A stretch of DNA of 64,000 bases, from contig NZ_JACXAA010000001.1 of assembly GCF_014699035.1 (NCBI RefSeq), forward strand, positions 992,001 to 1,056,000, written 5' to 3'. A program made the translations under genes and the position numbers. Below are positions 63,993-64,000 of the stretch, in pieces; position 1 is the stretch's first letter; every line of letters starts with the position of its first letter. The stretch comes from Spirosoma validum (GTDB lineage: Bacteria > Bacteroidota > Bacteroidia > Cytophagales > Spirosomataceae). The notes under the pieces were generated by a model. It had not been told where the DNA came from. It was given only the letters and a program-made list of their open reading frames with translations, and searched no databases.

Positions 63993-64000
63993 ATGTCGGA
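63993..64000 (+). CDS. Start of a further gene, cut by the window end
   Basis: ATG TCG GA is preceded by a plausible promoter at 63929-63960 in a gene-free gap. Only two complete codons (Met-Ser) are visible, so the product cannot be named. Confidence 0.3.

Overview
The window is a stretch of chromosome from a member of the Bacteroidota. It is most like an aerobic Cytophagales organism of the Spirosoma type; the genus is inferred from gene style, not proven. The evidence is a Bacteroidota-type integrase, secreted proteins with type IX secretion (T9SS) C-terminal tails, an ExbB/ExbD/ExbD/TonB cluster, an HmuY-type haem locus, a short NuoG without a molybdopterin domain, LytS/LytTR two-component genes, and promoters of the TTG / TAnnTTTG type with few Shine-Dalgarno sites.

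Layout. (1) 1-2330 is the end of an integrated element: a truncated unknown gene, a tyrosine integrase, and a displaced 3' piece of a tRNA-Pro(GGG) gene that marks the attachment site. (2) 2998-8976 is an energy-transduction operon (exbB, two exbD, tonB, small membrane protein, PstS-like lipoprotein, TPR protein). (3) 9140-10745 holds adk and obg. (4) 10806-16140 holds two tandem secreted SGNH/sialate-esterase-like proteins with T9SS tails. (5) 16320-24760 is a respiratory complex I operon, nuoA to nuoJ, closed by a terminator; nuoK-N are not in the window. (6) 24855-30959 holds a secreted esterase, a thiolase and an acyl-CoA dehydrogenase sharing a palindromic operator, a GyrI-like protein and a Gfo/Idh/MocA oxidoreductase. 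(7) 31190-38924 is a complete haem-uptake locus (TonB receptor, HmuY-like lipoprotein, ABC importer, HemS-like factor). (8) 38980-54650 is mixed housekeeping: c-type haem protein, ABC ATPase, large TPR membrane protein, aldo/keto reductase, malQ, atpD / unknown / atpC, udk, a PaaE-like reductase, nadA, nadB and a zinc-ribbon protein. (9) 54653-59812, all on the minus strand, is a signalling cluster with one LytTR regulator, two paralogous histidine kinases, small membrane proteins, a CPBP-like membrane protein, a lipoprotein and one broken gene. (10) 60136-63789 holds a glutamine synthetase, a kinase-fold protein and an HAD-IIA protein.

The most unusual signal is not a gene. Almost every intergenic spacer of about 40-110 bp inside or at the end of operons carries an inverted repeat that can fold into a hairpin. 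At least fourteen are visible, from 7-bp arms to a perfect 42-bp palindrome at 45013-45099. Most differ in sequence, but some share modules: a GTAG...CCGCGTAGCC type at 34975 and 50397 with a related arm at 21074, and a GGTGTCRG type at 22231 and 45036. All seven real spacers of the nuo operon have one, whereas the 5-6 bp gene junctions do not. This looks like a REP-like or hairpin-element system that colonises gene ends. A second regulatory signal is the 16-bp palindrome AGTATGCTTGCATACT, present once before the thiolase and twice before the acyl-CoA dehydrogenase.

Limits: families were assigned by reading motifs, without database searches. Hairpin and promoter calls are by eye.
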